Notes: a model not told the origin generated them from the sequence alone. 64,000 nucleotides of DNA from Pieris napi (GCF_905475465.1 NC_062242.1:7715501-7779500); one strand, 5' to 3'; positions 47,877-61,024 are shown, counted from the stretch's first letter. Made by a program: numbers and translations.

Positions 47877-48097
47877 AACGACTTTAATTAGCAGCTAGGT
47901 GAGGGGTACCGGGTTCGATTCCCGGTTCGAGGGCAAGTTTTAATTTAATTTAAATTTGTTCTCGGCCTTTGGGAGGGTTGTGCGGTACCCGGCGAGTGCC
48001 TAAACCGTACATGGAGGACATGGTCGAATTTCTAAGGCAAAAAGCACGAAATATAAAAATCTTCTTACGCTGGCTAATGCACAAAACGACTTTAATT
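47877..48097 (+). repeat. SINE family B, copy 2, 5'-truncated, with 13-bp target-site duplication
   Basis: Element 47890-48084 flanked by AACGACTTTAATT at 47877-47889 and 48085-48097. It lacks the first about 57 bp of copy 1 (including box A) but keeps box B GGTTCGATTCC and the body. An intact duplication around a truncated copy indicates incomplete target-primed reverse transcription. The open frames on both strands here are repeat shadows. Confidence 0.9.
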
Positions 48098-48646
48098 GAA
48101 TATAAAGCAATCGAGTATATAAGGCGATTTTTTTTCTTTACCCCTTTTTGTGTTTGATGCTTTCGTTGCTGCTCATAAGCTCTTGTCAATATAAAAAAAA
48201 TTATACAAATTTTATTGATAATAAAATATATAGTTTTACTTAGTCTTCATAGAAAAGTCTATCCCTGGCAATGTTTGTAATACACGACCATAGGGTTGAA
48301 AATAATCAACCTAAAACCACGAGAAATTTCTTATTACATACCATAAAATTAATTGTATAAGGTAAATACAAAACAATAAAAAGTATTTTCTTTCGAACGG
48401 CATTTATGTTTTTTTTTATTTTTAAATGACGGCTCCATTAGCAATATAAACAGTTATTTTGACAGCCATCCCAAATAATTCAGATTACGATTGTGGTTCT
48501 TAAAATCTTATTTATAGTAATATTAACATATTATGTTAGTCAGAATATAGGGCCAGATGAAAAACTAGTTTATTTTACACATATTAAACTAACATCATAT
48601 TATGAAGTTATGATGATCAGTTAAATCTAGCGTGCATTTTTAACGC
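48098..48646. other. Gene-free AT-rich stretch
   Basis: Nothing recognisable. Confidence 0.4.
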
Positions 48647-48790
48647 TATTGTCGCGCGTTGTGTTTTTGTCTCAGGTACATAAGGCTCATTACCTACTTG
48701 CCTACTAGAAAAAAAATGATCATGATGAAACATACAGATCTCTAAGGCTAACTATTAAGGGTTGTAGCGCGACTTGGTTTTTTAGTTGCG
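48647..48790 (+). repeat. SINE family C fragment
   Basis: GCTCATTACCTACTTGCCTA, ATGATCATGATGAAACATAC and GGGTTGTAGCGCGACTTGG match the 3' half of family C at 12667. Confidence 0.55.
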
Positions 48791-50230
48791 TAATTCTCGG
48801 ATGTACACACAGCATGTTTTAAATATGATTAATACTACGATGTTTAGTACCTAACAAATACATTTACATTTAAAAATAAAAAGTAATAGAGGGCTAACGA
48901 GCTTAATATTTCTATACACATATTAATCTAGCTAGCTACAGTTTAATCTATTTGTAAATACGTGATATACTCCAAATGCGAAAAGAATGTATACTCTTCT
49001 AACTATAAACATCACTCCAGGTACCATTATCGTATTCTTGCACAAACAACTTCGACCACAAATTAACTCTAAAAGCTACTGTTACTCGGTGCCCTTTCAG
49101 TAACAATAGTAAAGTTACCGAGCGACAAACGGAAGTACAAACAAATTTATTGTCTCAGGAGGCTGTCTGAAAGCCACCAGTGGGAAACTGGACGTGTGTT
49201 CACATTAGGATATAAGGGTAGCTCAAAGTTTTGTTAGTGATAACAATGTGTAATGTTTTAAGAGAATACGGGCTTGTTGATGCACTAGCTTTGTTGTTTT
49301 TCCACTAGTACTATTATTGTTTATTATTATTTCTGATAATATAATAAGAAGGGGTGTCTAAATATATAGGTTGGAACAAAAATAATTATTTTGCTTAAAA
49401 TAACTGGCACCAATGCAGTGTTTTTATGTTATACAATGATTTCATTTATAACTTTAAAGGTGAGGACTTTATAGGCACAAGTCATGAGTGTATAAAAATT
49501 ATGATAATGGAATTATAGTAAGTACAATTCACAGCCAAAAATGTTAATCCCGGAACATTTCTTCTATAAAGACTTCATGCCTTTGGGTAATGGACTCGGC
49601 TACTTGCTTTAACGATCACGGCTAATGCTGGCGCAAATGGCTTCCCTGTTAAATGAAATCATAATATGAGCTCTAAAAGCCTTTTTAAAACCTATATAAT
49701 GGATATTTATATCTACATTTTGTTGGGGTGGTTAGGTGACCTAAATATTATGGATATAACGTTACAGCTAAGCTTTTATTTTTCTTTAAATCTTTGCTGC
49801 ATAAGTATTTTTAGGTATAAACCACTTTTAGTATACACAAATACTTTTATTTAGCTCTCCTCTTTATGTCTTTAATCTACGGTCTCTCATATGATTTGTT
49901 TAAACATGCATTTGAAGAAATTAAGGTTAAAGATGTTTTGCTCAGGACGTGAATCTCAATAAATAAATTGTATTAAACGGATTAAACTGTACTCAACGAT
50001 ATTATATTAGTGCCTTTATAGACGACTTTTTTGTCACACATTAGAAATGGAACACATTTTCATATATATACTTCTTTTACCCACTTTTAGATTACATAAG
50101 TGAAAGGATGATTTGAGATTTATTTTGTAAGTAACTTTCTAGGGATAATGACAGAAGACTAAATAGCTAATAAGGACTTAAAGTACTTTTCAAAATGGTA
50201 AAACGATAGTCTGTGTCTCATTTATTATTT
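48791..50230. other. Gene-free AT-rich stretch
   Basis: No supported gene; the 62-codon frame at 49666-49854 is hydrophobic and AT-driven. Confidence 0.35.
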
Positions 50231-50405
50231 ACTAGCAGACCGGCCAAGCGTTGCTGTGGCTAAGGTTTTTGTATATTACATAGTAGCAAACTATTCAAGG
50301 GAAACGGTAGGAGAACACTAGTCATGGGGACCACCGTGCTTTTTTGGTGGTTATGCCATTGAATTGTAGCTTATGTGAAACGTTGGTACTTTTATAGCGG
50401 ACAAA
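50231..50405 (+). repeat. Interspersed repeat family E, copy 3
   Basis: ACTAGCAGACCGGCCAAGCG, GTTGCTGTGGCTAAGG, CATGGGGACCACCGTGCTTT and GTGAAACGTTGGTACTTTTA. Closely related to copies at 10580 and 43997. Confidence 0.65.
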
Positions 50406-51289
50406 CAACGTGACCCGTAATTTATATATATTAAGACTAGTATGATAATCGCGAATTATGTTTTGAAGTATTAGTTAATTAGGTTACGAACTTAGGATTT
50501 TACCTCCACATATACCAAATCAAACATTATATCATTTACCAAAGACAACCTAATTAAACCCAAAAATAAAAATCCTACATTTAAGTGTAAACCCAAAACC
50601 GCTTCAATGTTTTGTTTTTTGCAACATAATTTAAGTAAATCACTAGAAAATAAAACGTATCCGGAGAACTAAAGAGCTAAACAAACGCCCCAATTTTACT
50701 GATAGTCTAAGAGCTACATTCGTTTTATAATGCTTTAGATAGTTTATAATAGTTTTTAACGATGATGGCTATTTGCAATAGAGTTCTGAATTATCCCTTT
50801 ATTGTATCTATGGTTTTAACACAGTTTGTATGAAACCCCCTCAGCGCACGGTAGATATTTCAATTGATTCATTGTAAGCAACTAGATTCTGACACCGTTC
50901 TACAGACTACTGTGCTTGATAATTGTTGTAAATGTTTAGGTCTAAGACTTGTCGTTACTTTCATAGTGATACTAATATAATAAAGATATACAGTTTTTGA
51001 GGTTGTAGGTACCCCTACATATCTCTCTTTGGATCTTCTGAACCGATCATACGTTCTTCTTAAGACATTTTTGTGGTAATTAGATTTGCAAAGTAAGTCA
51101 GAGAATAATGTTCGAACGAATACCAATGTGTTTGTTCTCTAGCAATCTAGAGACATGTTTTAGAGCAAAATCCAACATCCAAATGAAGATTTCAAATATG
51201 ACAAATGTTCGACGTGATTTAAATTGAATGTATTTTCAAAAATAATAAGGGCACACAAACTAAAATATATACCAGAAGCTGTTAGCTGA
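50406..51289. other. Gene-free AT-rich stretch
   Basis: An 85-codon minus frame at 50869-51126 has no recognisable domain. Confidence 0.25.
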
Positions 51290-51570
51290 CTCTTAATCTA
51301 TAAATAGCGTAATACCTAATTCGTGGGCAAAAGAAGCGACCGCGCCTATCCGTTTAAATGGACAAATACGGGTGTGGTTGGATGCAGCCTGTGGTTTCGA
51401 TAGCACGCTATTAGGGGCCATGCTAATTGCCTCTTTTTGTATTGCACTCTGTCTAATTAGCCAAAGTATTACGGCACTAAATGGTTGCCTCATGATAATC
51501 GAAATGTTTGACGCTGTAATGGGTGTGGCTGAGAACTTACTAATATGCAAGTTTTTGTTTATTTCATAAA
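51290..51570 (+). other. Open region on both strands, possible coding relic
   Basis: The plus frame runs uninterrupted from about 51297 to TAA near 51567 (INSVIPNSWAKEATAPIRLN, GQIRVWLDAACGFDSTLLGA, MLIASFCIALCLISQSITAL), with a hydrophobic centre that could be a membrane segment. The minus strand is also open (51293-51550, ending KRIGAVASFAHELGITLFID). GC is above background. It may be an exon or relic of a transposon or transferred gene; neither strand matches a family I recognise. Confidence 0.25.
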
Positions 51571-52689
51571 AATTTTAACTATTAATTTATGACCGCTGGA
51601 TTAAGTTGTTAATTGAAAGTAACATTTACAAGATAAGTTAGTTTGTACTTTTGAAATATATCATTGAATACTATTAACATGCAAGTTAGTAATAGTTCTA
51701 GTTATGTTACTATATCTCATAAGCTTATTGGTGGGCAAAGTTCTGTTCGACTTGAGTGTATAAACAATTTGTTTGTACAAAACCATTGTATAATTAATAC
51801 TGACTGACTGTTTAGCTTTTATATTTTATAATACAGTACTTATTTTCATATACGGATTTTATCATGTATATAGTATGACATTGTTTACCGGTGGGAATAT
51901 GTTTGGTACTGACAGGTTGCGTGATGCAAAATATTTATTTCACAATTAACTTAATTGAATACTATATTCTATAGGGAATTGACGATGTATGCGCACGAAA
52001 TTTATATTATTCTGACTTTAATCCTCCAAAGAGTACCTACTGGCAATAGCAATTAAATATACAACAATTAAATACGTTGTACTATCTTTCAAGACCTTCC
52101 ATCAGAAGTAATAATGAAAATGATCATATACTTTTATTCTAATGTCATAAATTATGAGATTATTTCTCAGCGTGGATGTATAATGTTTAAGATGGTTTGA
52201 AAAGAATAGAAATAATCAAAAAGGAGAAAAGGTCAACTCGATCGTTTACATTGTAAATAAATGATTTAACCGCAAACATGAAAAAAAGGGAACTTTAACA
52301 CAATTTAAACCTTACAAAAGTATAGAGTTACTTATGGTTATATTATAAAGAGATATAGAGAAACAGTGAGTGTTACTTCAATAATTAATGATTCATCAAA
52401 AACATTTCATTTAAATAATTGAAACAAACGAAGTCAAAATGTAAATAGAAAAGTTTCATTTTTAATTAATTAAAGCCCTTGGGAGCTGTATGCTGTATCG
52501 CGACGGACCTCGCAAAAAGTATTTTTCAAGCATTTTTGCTTTTAATGTATCTTGTCTGTGACTCAAAGTTTCAAATGAAAATCTTTTTACGTTAAATGAC
52601 TTGGATAATATCTCTAGAATGAAAAACATGATGAAATATTAGGGGTGATATTATTTTATGCAAGATGAAAGAAATTTTGAAGAAGAAGA
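51571..52689. other. Gene-free AT-rich stretch
   Basis: Nothing recognisable. Confidence 0.4.
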
Positions 52690-53225
52690 AAATGCAAATC
52701 TCTGTATTGTTCACACCTTAGGCATAGTAAATTCTACATTCAATTGGAATTATAATTTTCCAATCTTGCTCGATTTCAGATCTCTTCAGATTCGCGGTCA
52801 CCTGGAAGGCTAAATTAGCTTCATGGCGTGACGGAACTTCAATCCCGTTCATCGCTTGTAACTGCATGAAGCATAAATTCGGCCCTACATGGAGTACTGT
52901 TCACACCTATGGGCGGGAGCTCTTCAGTACCAGCCCCTTCCACTTGACCGTATTGAACGAAGAGTGGTTCAAATCAACGAGCTACTTTTCGAGCGGCTTG
53001 ATCCCTGGGCGTTGCGTTGAGATGTGATCTTCTACCGCATTTACCATGGAGAGTGTTCGGATTAATACCTCCAGCTGACTTTCAGCATCGGACGTCAAGC
53101 CAGAATATGAAATTCGATACCGTCGTTCTGCAACTGATCGTATTTTAGGACAATTTTTGCCGCACACCACCGCTATATCCATCACGCCAGCTCGCCCGTC
53201 GATGTATATCCGAACAATTACGACA
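52690..53225 (+). pseudogene. Degenerate non-LTR retrotransposon (jockey/CR1-like RT C-terminal region), copy D6
   Basis: The longest retrotransposon relic here. A frame at 52889-53020 reads MEYCSHLWAG, then LPLDRIERRVVQINELLFER and LDPWALR, matching the post-catalytic region of insect non-LTR reverse transcriptases (RPHMEYCSHLW, LDRIQRRA-type). Further fragments in other frames read FYRIYHGECS and, near 53155, an AAHHRYI-like remnant of the PRTTxMWN tail. Stops and frameshifts make it non-functional. The minus frame at 52982-53185 is a shadow. Confidence 0.75.
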
Positions 53226-53958
53226 TTATATTTATAATTAAATTAATATTTCAAACAATATCTTTTTTTTAATAGCTTTATACACAAGCTTATAATCAGT
53301 TGATTGGTACATGCGTAAAGGAACTTATGCACAAAAAATACTTGTTTCTCTGCACTAAGATTCCATAGACGTATACAATCTTGCTTTGCTTTAAAATTAC
53401 ACATTAATGTAAATTATTATTTTACAAAATGTGTAGAATATCGCTATTTTCACATATCGGCAAAAATCGTGAACGTTACACGTGCTTTCCACACCATTTG
53501 GTTTCAAACGTCACAATGTTCAATGCAAACGTTGTTAGTTAGTCATAAATATGCGAATTCGAACGTAGTACCTGTACTATTCACCACAAAGCGAAAACGT
53601 TGTAACTGCCGCAAGTATTGCCAATTTTGGGCCCTATTGAATTGTAATAAGGTGTGAAATTATGTATCGGATTAAGTCGTTCCTGTCATTATAAGTTATG
53701 GCACGGCTAATGTAGTTTACATATCGGCTATGATAGGGTAAAATAAAGTACCACAATGTGCGTAATTAGTTACATGCTACGTAAAGGTTTTAAGCAGATT
53801 ATAGTTTAAATTGAATGCAGTTTTTGACATATTGCAATTCCTGGACGTATTTATCAAGTTGTAAACCTTGGTTTTAAAATCTAGTTTAAACCGCTCTCAA
53901 AACATTTTTTCTATATGAAGTTTGACATATATGAGAGCGCTCAAGACGATATTGTGAC
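53226..53958. other. Gene-free AT-rich stretch
   Basis: No supported gene; the 62-codon plus frame at 53469-53657 is likely chance. Confidence 0.3.
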
Positions 53959-54216
53959 TTGAGATATGATTTAGAATACGGACAAGCTTATTTGATTATT
54001 ACAAATTTTAATAGATCCAATATGACGGCTGGTGAACACGAAAATATATCGTGTAAATTTAGTTTTTCGATAGACAGAATTTTATTTACAGACGTAAACA
54101 GACCTTTCTCGCCCTACAATGCCAAATGTATCATGATTGCGTTGCCGGGAGCTTTAAAAATGTATAATTCTCTAATATATACATCGATGCATTCAAAGGA
54201 TAATCGAAGGAGTTAA
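53959..54216 (+). CDS. Uncharacterised 85-codon open frame
   Basis: Starts near RYDLEYGQAYLIITNFNRSN (non-ATG at the listed start; an internal ATG lies at NMTAGEHENIS) and ends SKDNRRS before TAA. Composition is mixed rather than purely AT-driven, but no domain, signal peptide or homologous pattern is recognised and the region is unremarkable. Chance is a good alternative. Confidence 0.15.
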   Translation: MRYDLEYGQAYLIITNFNRSNMTAGEHENISCKFSFSIDRILFTDVNRPFSPYNAKCIMIALPGALKMYNSLIYTSMHSKDNRRS

Positions 54217-54411
54217 ACTTTTATTATACGCCAAGTCCGAAACTCCCGCTTGACCTAGACTTAGGAGTTTTAAAGAACATCCGAGTATTGGCGCTTGTGA
54301 ATTTTATGGATGAACAAAAACTTATTCTTCTGACTTCGGTTAAGTATTGGATAGTTTTCCATGTCGTGTAAAATGTAGTATGCTGTTCTGGTATCACTAA
54401 GTAGTATATTA
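54217..54411. other. Short gene-free stretch
   Basis: Nothing recognisable. Confidence 0.35.
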
Positions 54412-54530
54412 GAGCAATGTTGGCTTATGTATGAGCTTGCTACTCATCTTGAGGTAGTCGGTTCGAATCTGTACCAATAATATGTGCGCATTTAACACGT
54501 ACGATGAAGGAAAACACATATAAACAAAAG
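54412..54530 (+). repeat. SINE family C, 3'-incomplete copy
   Basis: AGAGCAATGTTGGCTTATGT, CTTGAGGTAGTCGGTTCGAA (box B-like), TGTGCGCATTTAACACGTAC and GATGAAGGAAAACAC. Head and centre only. Confidence 0.6.
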
Positions 54531-55887
54531 TCTGTGGCTAATACCGATGCTTGTAATAGTATGATACCAGCTTCTTAAAATATCATGGTATAAGTGTTTA
54601 GTTTGGGCACCCAAATCACGTACATTGAACAGGATTTTTGTATAATCATTTGTTTCAATTGAGTTAAACAAATACACTATCACTTTGAGTTGCGTCAAAT
54701 ACATAATAATTATGCATAAGTGAGCGATACAATTTACTTTTATCTTAGATTAGGCATTCAAGAGGAGTTGTCAAACATAAAGCATGACTAAAATAAGAAA
54801 GAAAAATATTAATTTATCCTTTGCGAAATGGGAGAAAGGGATCGCAACTTTTTCTTTATTCTTAGGCAAAGGTAATAAAATTTACAATTCCAAACGCCCA
54901 ACAAAGTCATATTTGTCCACTCACTGATTGCGTGAAAGGTCAAAGTTTTAGGAGCTTTCCTTGTAAAATAAGCTTTCTTTCCAAGTGTCCCCGTATTCAG
55001 CAAGTCGTTTGGAAAACTTCGATAGCTTTCCGTCTCGTGAGAGCTTTTGCATCCTATACCTGAATTCGCGTATCGTATGGAGTGCCAAATAAATTATGTA
55101 TGAATATGTAGTGTCTTATGTTAATGATAAGTAAGGAAAAGGGCAAGATATTGTATCATTTATTTATGATTAAGTATTGGTTTTAGAAAGTTTAAACAAA
55201 ACTGTAATGGAATCGTTATAAAACATATACTAAAGATAGTAAGGTGTTAATACCACGCGTTTATTGCATCTAAATTACTTAATTCACCTAGTGGTTATAT
55301 TATATCTTTAATTCAAGGTTTGTAATAGGGCCGGAAAAAATTGTATTACATTTATTATCCGTGAGTGATAAAGTGAATTCAATATTTTAAAATGTTGCTG
55401 GGGATAATTAAATTCATTTTAAAAAAGGAATCGCGAAGGCTATCTGGTAGGCATAGTAGCATAATACAAATATTTCGAAAACGTTATGGAAAAAACCTAT
55501 TTCTTAATCTACTTATACATTAATCAATAAGATAGAGCTGCATTCGAAACATTTAAGGTTGTCCAAATCTTAACCGAACTCGAAACCAATATAGCATAGC
55601 AATTTCTATAATCAATTGCTTCATCCTTGGCACTTGTTCAACTCAATTACGATATAAGCGTAAATTCAAATGTATTTCAGATCATTTCGTATTTTCAAAT
55701 AAAATTTTCATGTGTGTGCTTTTTTACAGCTATCGAATAAACCAATGGTTTTTAAGTTGCTTATGCTTGTAAGAGCTCTCCTCTGTGCATTGACAAGCAG
55801 TGATTTATTGAAATAATTATTTGAAATTTTTAAGTTTGCTTCCACTTTTTGTTCTAGTCTTTGTGAAGGACAAATCTTCTGATCTAA
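54531..55887. other. Gene-free AT-rich stretch
   Basis: The frames at 54492-54704 and 54809-55003 (minus) have no recognisable domain. Confidence 0.3.
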
Positions 55888-55960
55888 ATTCTAAAAGGCT
55901 GGCAACGCACTTGTGATCCCTCTGCTATTGAGAGTGTGAGTGATCGCCATGGGTATCTTA
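55888..55960 (+). pseudogene. Non-LTR retrotransposon 3' fragment, copy D5
   Basis: CTAAAAGGCTGGCAACGCAC, TTGTGATCCCTCTGCTATTG and CGCCATGGG correspond to the FLKGRQRA...SIESV part of copies D1 and D3. Short and diverged. Confidence 0.5.
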
Positions 55961-57302
55961 ATATAAATTTTTGTTTCGTTATAAATGGTGTTATGGAAAC
56001 TATACCAAAAGTCGAAATTCCGCTTGATTGAGGTTGCTCAACAGCATCTTTAGTCCAACACGCATGCGTCATGATATTAATTTCGTTTATCCTATCACAA
56101 TCAAACGCGTTTGTATTACATTCTCATCCCCCTTTCTTACCTATTTATTAGCTTAGGCAACAATTTGCAGTAAAGGTAAATAAAACTATTGATTTCTGTC
56201 ACGTAACACATCCATCTTGTCATTCGCATCGCCACCGCATGGATTTTCCATTCATCCGTTCTGCCAACACAAACAAACTCACAACGACAAGCTAATCTTT
56301 CCAGAACAATTTTTTTCATTCAAATATTGTTTAAAACTGACACGATCAATAGTTTTTGTCCTTGATTCTCATGTAACCTAAAACAATTATTTCTTCCACA
56401 GGAATCAAAGCGAGACCCCTCATAGGATGGTAATGTTAGTGGCGTATGAGTAGCTGTACATTATAAATAAAACTAGGTTATGGACTGAATACCTAGCTGT
56501 GTTTATGTTAGCGATTCAACTATACACTATATTCCTGAATTTTGTTTATTTGTTATTTCACAGAGCAATGTGCGCTGTGTAAGTTCTCGGTAGTGCTGCT
56601 ATGGAAAGTATCATAAATATCATCAGTGTACTTAAAAGGAAAAATCATAGTGTGGTGATTTTATTATTATTAATATTATAGATAAGATTAAGTTGTTTTT
56701 TACATTGCATTACCTGTTTAAACGTTACTAGAGGTGATGTATTAACAAAACAATAAAAAAGCTGTTAAATATGTTAAATTTTTTGTAATTAAAATTACTA
56801 GACGTTACACCGGCCGAGGTCACCGGATAATTTTATTTGTATAAGTAATTCTCGCGCCAAAAAAAATACTGCTTCATCTCCGATAGAGAAAAATATTTCT
56901 TGGTGTTAATTAAACATATCACATCCTTAAAGTAACATTCATAATTCATATAGCGTAATAAATATTATAAAAACGATAAAAACATATTGACCAAACCTTT
57001 TCAATTTACCAGAAACAGTGGTCGTGAATATATTTGGGACGAATTCCATCATCTTTATGCGTTGAGTAATAAAAGTGGACCTATTCCGAGCGGTCTAATA
57101 CGCTCGTAAAACTATACCCACAAATAAGTCAGCTATCGGCGAATTTAGGTGCGGCTTATTAACTGCTTTAGGAATCGACCAGCCTAGTTTTAGGGTAAAT
57201 TTTACAGATAGATATAGTTTATAAAAATGTAAAAGAGAATTTTGGTCATAGTAATTTGAAGTCCGATCATATTCTACGTAAAGAAAGTCAGGGCCGTCCT
57301 AT
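55961..57302. other. Gene-free AT-rich stretch
   Basis: Nothing recognisable on either strand. Confidence 0.35.
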
Positions 57303-57590
57303 AAAATTAAATTTTATTTTTTTATTTTTTATTGGACAATTCACACCAATTGACCTAGTCCCATGCTAAGCTGGTGAAGCTTGTGTTATGGGTACAAGGC
57401 AACGGATATACATACGTATTATAGATAGATAGACATATAAAAACTTATTTAAACACCCAAGATCTAAGCACAACACCAAATGCTTATCACATCGATGTTT
57501 GTCTCAGCCGGGGATCGAACCCGGGACCCATGGATCCGCAGTCAGGGGTACTAACCACTAGACCAATGAGCCGTCAAAAAAATTAAATTT
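57303..57590 (-). repeat. SINE family A, copy 4, with about 12-bp target-site duplication
   Basis: Element 57316-57575, reverse orientation, with T-rich tail, CACACCAATTGACCTAGTCC, GGGGATCGAACCCGGGACCC (complement of a perfect box B) and head CCACTAGACCAATGAGCCGT. Flanked by AAAATTAAATTT at 57303-57314 and 57579-57590. Full length and well preserved. Confidence 0.9.
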
Positions 57591-58006
57591 CGTTTCTAAA
57601 ATATTTATTATTATACGTATAAGTTAGATCACATTCTTTTCTTTTTTCTCCATTTAGCGATATACTATATGTAATCAAAGACTATACTGATTGTGCGTGA
57701 TGGTGGATTCGAAATCACTTAAAAGGGTTTATAGCTAGACAGTACAGGGAAAGCATTTTTAGTAGATAAATATAATTTACAACCCTAATTTGCATTTATG
57801 TGTTTCAAAGTGGATTAATTATGAGAATGCCTCGTTAAAAAGCTTCACAATACATGGGCGTGTCGGTTATAAATTCGAGCCGTCTGCGCGGCCTACCAAG
57901 TTTCATTTCCTGAAGTCAAGTAAAATGGTCTAACACCCCGTAACTTAAGAGATTACTAACATTTTCGAATCAACATTAGTATGGTTCATGGAAACTGTTC
58001 ATATTT
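57591..58006. other. Gene-free stretch
   Basis: 57850-57950 is slightly GC-richer (GAGCCGTCTGCGCGGCCTAC) without a coding frame. Confidence 0.3.
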
Positions 58007-58303
58007 TTGCTTACCACACTCATGCATTACAGCAATTCAATTTCCAAATATGTATTCCAGTGTCCAGACTCCAGATCCCCTTTGACGATGATTCCGAATA
58101 AAATTTTGTCCGGAAACCTATTCGCAGTAACCTTTAATAATGTTGCAGATGTCCTGGGTACTTTCCAACCTGCTCCATTGTTGTCCCACATAATGCCGTC
58201 CAATCTTTTTATTCCGCTTCTGATTTTGAATGTGAATGGTATTAATATATTTGGCAAATCTGTGCAGGCGATTCAAGGTCTTATTACCTGGGTAGTTGGG
58301 TGA
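58007..58303 (+). other. Open region on both strands, possible coding relic
   Basis: A plus frame of 98 codons (SRSPLTMIPNKILSGNLFAV, then TFNNVADVLGTFQPAPLLSH) and a minus frame of 76 codons (IRSGIKRLDGIMWDNNGAGW, then KVPRTSATLLKVTANRFPDK) overlap. The composition is more balanced than the surroundings. Either may be a decayed transposon or exon; no family recognised. Confidence 0.25.
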
Positions 58304-61020
58304 TAATTGCCTAAATAGCGTCGATTGAAACGGTGTAGGACGAGATAGGATTGTGTTTTCAGAACTGTTTTATTTGTAAGCATTGAATTGACCCTTTCAA
58401 ATGTAATTGCAATTTGGAATGATGACGCAATTATTGTACAGATTAAAATTACTTAGGTTTTCTGTTTGAATTGTCTATAAAATCAAATAGTTAATAGATG
58501 AATGATGAACAAAGCTGGTTTTTCCTACATGAATGATACATTAAAAATTAAGAAATTTGATAAATATTTCAAGCTTCAAAGCCATTCACAAAGTAAATAA
58601 GCTTTGTAAGGTTTGGTAGAAAATGGAAAAACTGAGGATCTTTTTTAATAAAATAAAAGTTAACAAGGCGAGGGTAGCGGTGGATGTATCAATCAGTTAC
58701 AAAGGCCGACGCCTCAGGCGATATACGCTGTAGATAGCAAGCCACACCCGCTCACCGCGTCGTCTACAAGTTATACGCTTATAGAGATTTAACAAAAAAA
58801 ATTATATATGTAATAAAAAAAATATTACAAATTTTTGGTACTTATTATTTAAAAACCGCCTAAGAAAGCGAAAATAATATGAAATTATAGGATTTTAGTA
58901 CATCAAAATACGAGTAAGATAGTCTTTTGGCAGTCTTTACGTTTTGTTATGATTTTAATTGAAATTAATATATATGTATAAGCTATAATGCTAAATATAC
59001 AGTCAAAATCTGTTATATCGACATCGAAGGGTCTACTCATATTTGGTAGTAAAAACGGATAGTCGTAACAGCCGATGACGTTGTTATTAAGAACCTAATA
59101 CAATAGAATTCAGCCGGAACCTTTGACTTTGGTCAATTTAACCGGTATGTTTTTCTAAACAATGTCGTCGTAATCGGTTTTGACTGTATATATAGTTGTG
59201 GTAGTAAGAAATAATCTTTAGCAGACTATACTAAACCGCTTTTAACACTCAAACGACAAATAATGAAAACTTTGTATTAAATTCGCGCTCATATCCAGTA
59301 AAAACTATTAAAAAATGTATGTGACTCACTCTATTTATAATTCGCTTCAATTTATCACTTATCCCACGCGTATATCTATAGCTTGCAGCCTTAATCAATA
59401 CCTATTCTGTTATTTGCCGACATGACGTTTTTATTAAATAACGTCGACAAACTGGACACTAGTACTCGTATGAGGGATTATGATGGATCGTGTAACATTG
59501 AAATAATAAGGCAGGCCAGCTGTCTAACACAGATTTAATTCGTGCTTTATTACTGAAAACAATATGTATTAAAAATCTGAAAAATGCAAAAGAAAATCAT
59601 AAGAAATGCATTATTTATTTGGTTGGTTTTTAGACCAAAGCTCAATTGCAAAAATACATTAATTTATCTTACACAATTAATAATGGATGAATAGAAAAAT
59701 CAAATGAATTATAAAAGTTTAGAATATACAATATACATACATAAAAACAATTTATAGCCGTTTAGAAGTATTTTTTTGTATTTGTACTTTAGCAAAAAAA
59801 AATTGTACATTATTTTTAGCTACGTTAGTGTAGTGCCTTTAAAATTCAATAAAGTTGACGCAAAGATGTGTAATATTACGACCATAAATTATAAAATAAT
59901 ATATTAACCTTCAAAAATCATAAATAATTACTATAAATATATTCCTTTTCTACAAAAAATAGACGACATCAGAGTAATTTAATTTGATGCGTACCTGAAA
60001 TATGTACCCATACTACCTCTTCCCACGATACCCATTAATAATAATACTCACGTAACACCACCCCACTTTACGGCGACAAGCAATAATATTCATAAGACAT
60101 TACCATAAGAATGGGGACATACCGATGCTACGACAACCTCGGTATTACTTGCTCTAGGCCTTCGCATTGTTTAAGGCGTTATTAAAAAATTATCATACAG
60201 TTCATTGCTTATATAATTAATGTTCAAAGCTTCTCAATAACTGGCCTAAGACTGCCGGAGTTGATTCTCGCTGTTTGACGCTAATTAAATATGTTTTTAA
60301 GATAATATAATTAAAAATAATTGCGTAATAAAAATATCGATGCAATGTACAGTTTAATATCAAATTAAAACTATAGGTTTTTCTAATTCAAGCAATGTAT
60401 TGATTCGGCCAATGTTTTAATATAAAAACGATTTTCAGACAATCAATAAAACGCTCGTTCACAGGTAACAAGACATGTTGACAGCTAAAGGTGGAAGATA
60501 AATGATGTTAGGTGTTTCCAGTGATAAAAAATTGGGAATTCCCGCGCATGGTGTAAACATGGCAATCACATTTCTGACATTTGTGTGCTTCCTCTAGTGT
60601 ATTGGGGAAAAACAAACAGATCCAGTCATCTTTTATGTTATTTTTGTTTGCTTTGGTCGTTCGAGTTAACTGTTTGTTGTTTTATTTTATTTTTGTAGGC
60701 ATCTGTCAAGATACATTAAGCTTAATTGGATGATTTATTTTATACATTAATATAGAAATAGATCCAGTAACCTCAAAATAAACGATTACATAAGACTAAT
60801 TTTATTAACGCATCATCTAGTATAACATACATAACAATTTATAAAAACTTATCTATCCTAACCGATTTATTAATAATATAAGATTCTACAGTTCTACACG
60901 GTCGCGGGAGGTCACAGTTGATCATGTAATACACGTTGTATTAACAAAAGACCACCATTCCAGATATCAGTTTAAAAAAAAATTGTGTTTTTTATTTATT
61001 TACACTTTGTTGCTTTATGA
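58304..61020. other. Long gene-free AT-rich stretch
   Basis: A small GC-richer patch lies at 58665-58765 (GAGGGTAGCGGTGGATGTAT, GCCGACGCCTCAGGCG) with no convincing frame. The rest is AT-rich with no repeat that I can name. Confidence 0.35.
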
Positions 61021-61024
61021 TATA

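Noticed and set aside
47950..48189. Overlapping 79- and 62-codon frames on both strands
   Set aside because: Both lie within the SINE B copy and its flank.
52982..53185. 67-codon minus frame
   Set aside because: Antisense shadow of the decayed reverse transcriptase region.
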